A stretch of DNA of 64,000 nt from Microbacterium oleivorans (GTDB lineage: Bacteria > Actinomycetota > Actinomycetes > Actinomycetales > Microbacteriaceae): contig NZ_MAYO01000003.1 of NCBI RefSeq assembly GCF_001691565.1, positions 248,001-312,000 on the forward strand, read 5' to 3'. Made by a program: the position numbers and the translations under genes. The notes below the pieces were generated by a model. It was not told the DNA's origin. It did not search any database and saw only the letters and a program-made list of their open reading frames with translations. Below, piece by piece: positions 63,219-64,000 of this stretch (its first letter is position 1; the number at the start of each line of letters is the position of its first letter).

Positions 63219-63225
63219 GTCGGGG

Positions 63226-63288
63226 ACCTCCTTTCTCAGACTTCTGACGCGAGCCCTGACACTAGCGTCGCCTCGGGCGCGCCGTCAA
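63226..63288 (-). promoter_or_regulatory. Promoter and ribosome-binding site of 36-residue ORF
   Basis: Minus strand: -35 TTGACG (63288-63283), 18-nt spacer, -10 TAGTGT (63264-63259), then AAAGGAGGT (63234-63226). It is the closest match to the housekeeping consensus in the window. Confidence 0.65.
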
Positions 63289-63310
63289 GTGGCGTTCCCG
63301 ATTCGTCCGC

Positions 63311-63339
63311 TAGCGTGGACGCGACGACGACCCCGGAGG
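63311..63339 (+). promoter_or_regulatory. smc promoter and ribosome-binding site
   Basis: TAGCGT (63311-63316) is the probable -10, and GGAGG (63335-63339) lies 5 nt before the smc ATG. The transcript would have a leader of about 22 nt. It is divergent from the 36-residue ORF promoter. Confidence 0.5.
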
Positions 63340-63344
63340 CCCCC

Positions 63345-64000
63345 ATGCACCTGAAGAGCGTGACGCTCAAGGGGTTCAAATCCTTCGCCCAGCCGACGAC
63401 ATTCGCCCTCGAGCCGGGGGTGACCTGCATCGTCGGGCCCAACGGTTCGGGGAAGTCCAACGTCGTCGACGCTCTCGCCTGGGTCATGGGAGAGCAAGGC
63501 GCGAAGACCCTTCGCGGCGGCAAGATGGAGGACGTCATCTTCGCGGGCACCGCAACGCGGGGGCCGCTCGGCCGAGCCGAAGTGCAGCTGACGATCGACA
63601 ACTCGGATGGCGCCCTGCCCATCGAGTACAGCGAGGTCACGATCAGCCGGACATTGTTCCGAAACGGCTCCAGCGAGTACGCGATCAACGGGGAGACCTG
63701 CCGACTGCTGGACGTTCAAGAGCTCCTCAGCGATTCCGGTCTCGGCCGTGAGATGCACGTCATCGTCGGACAGGGCCGGCTCGACACCGTCCTGCAGGCG
63801 AGTCCCGAAGATCGTCGCGGGTTCATCGAGGAAGCTGCCGGCATCCTCAAGCATCGTCGCCGCAAGGAGAAGACGCTCCGCAAGCTCGAGGCGATGGAAG
63901 CGAACCTGACACGGCTGAGCGATCTCGCCGGGGAGCTGCGCCGCCAGCTCAAACCGCTCGGCAAGCAGGCGGAGATCGCGCGCGAGGCGGCGTCGATCGC
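63345..64000 (+). CDS. smc: Chromosome segregation protein SMC (partial, N-terminus)
   Basis: The first 218 residues; the gene runs off the right edge. [18 protein letters not shown] and the Walker A site [22 protein letters not shown] are typical of SMC, and the R-loop region ([24 protein letters not shown]) is followed by the start of the coiled coil. SMC with ScpAB compacts and separates chromosomes. It completes the rnc-mutM-smc order common in this group. Confidence 0.95.
   Translation, partial: MHLKSVTLKGFKSFAQPTTFALEPGVTCIVGPNGSGKSNVVDALAWVMGEQGAKTLRGGKMEDVIFAGTATRGPLGRAEVQLTIDNSDGALPIEYSEVTISRTLFRNGSSEYAINGETCRLLDVQELLSDSGLGREMHVIVGQGRLDTVLQASPEDRRGFIEEAAGILKHRRRKEKTLRKLEAMEANLTRLSDLAGELRRQLKPLGKQAEIAREAASI

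Overview
The window is a stretch of high-GC actinobacterial chromosome, almost certainly from the family Microbacteriaceae and most likely Microbacterium. The support is the tmRNA tag ANKKQSDFALAA, a cysteine-free ribosomal protein L32, very high GC at third codon positions, many GTG starts, and gene neighbourhoods such as ftsEX-smpB-ssrA, murA-plsC-gpsA-ddl-DUF3515-thiL and recG-coaD-DUF177-rpmF-rnc-mutM-smc. I see no phage, insertion sequence, CRISPR array, rRNA or integrase. The region looks like core chromosome with a few accessory genes.

Layout. 0-5.8 kb: end of ftsE, ftsX, smpB, a short SH3-like protein, an unusual SDR protein, a Nudix hydrolase, tmRNA, a lipoprotein and a HisN-type phosphatase. 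5.9-12.7 kb: tRNA-Lys, CorA, then a leftward overlapping set that starts with an OpuC/OsmF-type compatible-solute ABC transporter and continues into a glycosyltransferase, an endonuclease/phosphatase-fold enzyme, a membrane protein and a Tudor-like protein. 12.8-17.8 kb: flavoprotein disulfide reductase, IclR regulator and a divergent CoA-transferase/thiolase operon. 18-20.3 kb: otsA-otsB trehalose synthesis. 20.3-32.5 kb: ilvD, ilvB, ilvN, ilvC, two membrane proteins, serA, a TetR/MFS efflux pair, leuB and ilvE. 32.5-36.3 kb: FAH-family hydrolase, MFS transporter, gltX and tRNA-Gln.

36.3-39.8 kb is the most accessory-looking part: two very small genes, a DUF262/DUF1524 (GmrSD-like) nuclease and a divergent oxygenase-like protein. 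39.8-44.1 kb: fructose PTS operon (DeoR regulator, 1-phosphofructokinase, EIIABC, HPr). 44.1-47.8 kb: metallo-beta-lactamase-fold hydrolase, tRNA-Glu, ECF sigma factor with a DUF4349 membrane partner, and TerC. 47.8-50 kb: leuC-leuD behind a probable leader peptide with leucine codons. 50-64 kb: murA, plsC, gpsA, ddl, DUF3515, thiL, rsmD, recG, coaD, DUF177, rpmF, rnc, mutM, a double-GNAT protein, two small ORFs and the start of smc.

Functionally the window holds most of branched-chain amino-acid synthesis (ilvBN, ilvC, ilvD, ilvE, leuB, leuC, leuD; leuA and ilvA are absent), osmotic-stress functions (compatible-solute uptake and trehalose), fructose uptake, ketoacid degradation, and envelope and translation housekeeping genes. 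Two expression features stand out. Many genes have a TANNNT -10 element only 5-8 nt before the start codon, which predicts leaderless mRNAs. A 15-codon leaderless ORF with adjacent Leu codons and an overlapping 10-bp hairpin precedes leuCD. A 36-codon ORF beside smc with near-consensus promoter and ribosome-binding site is the best candidate for an undescribed small gene.
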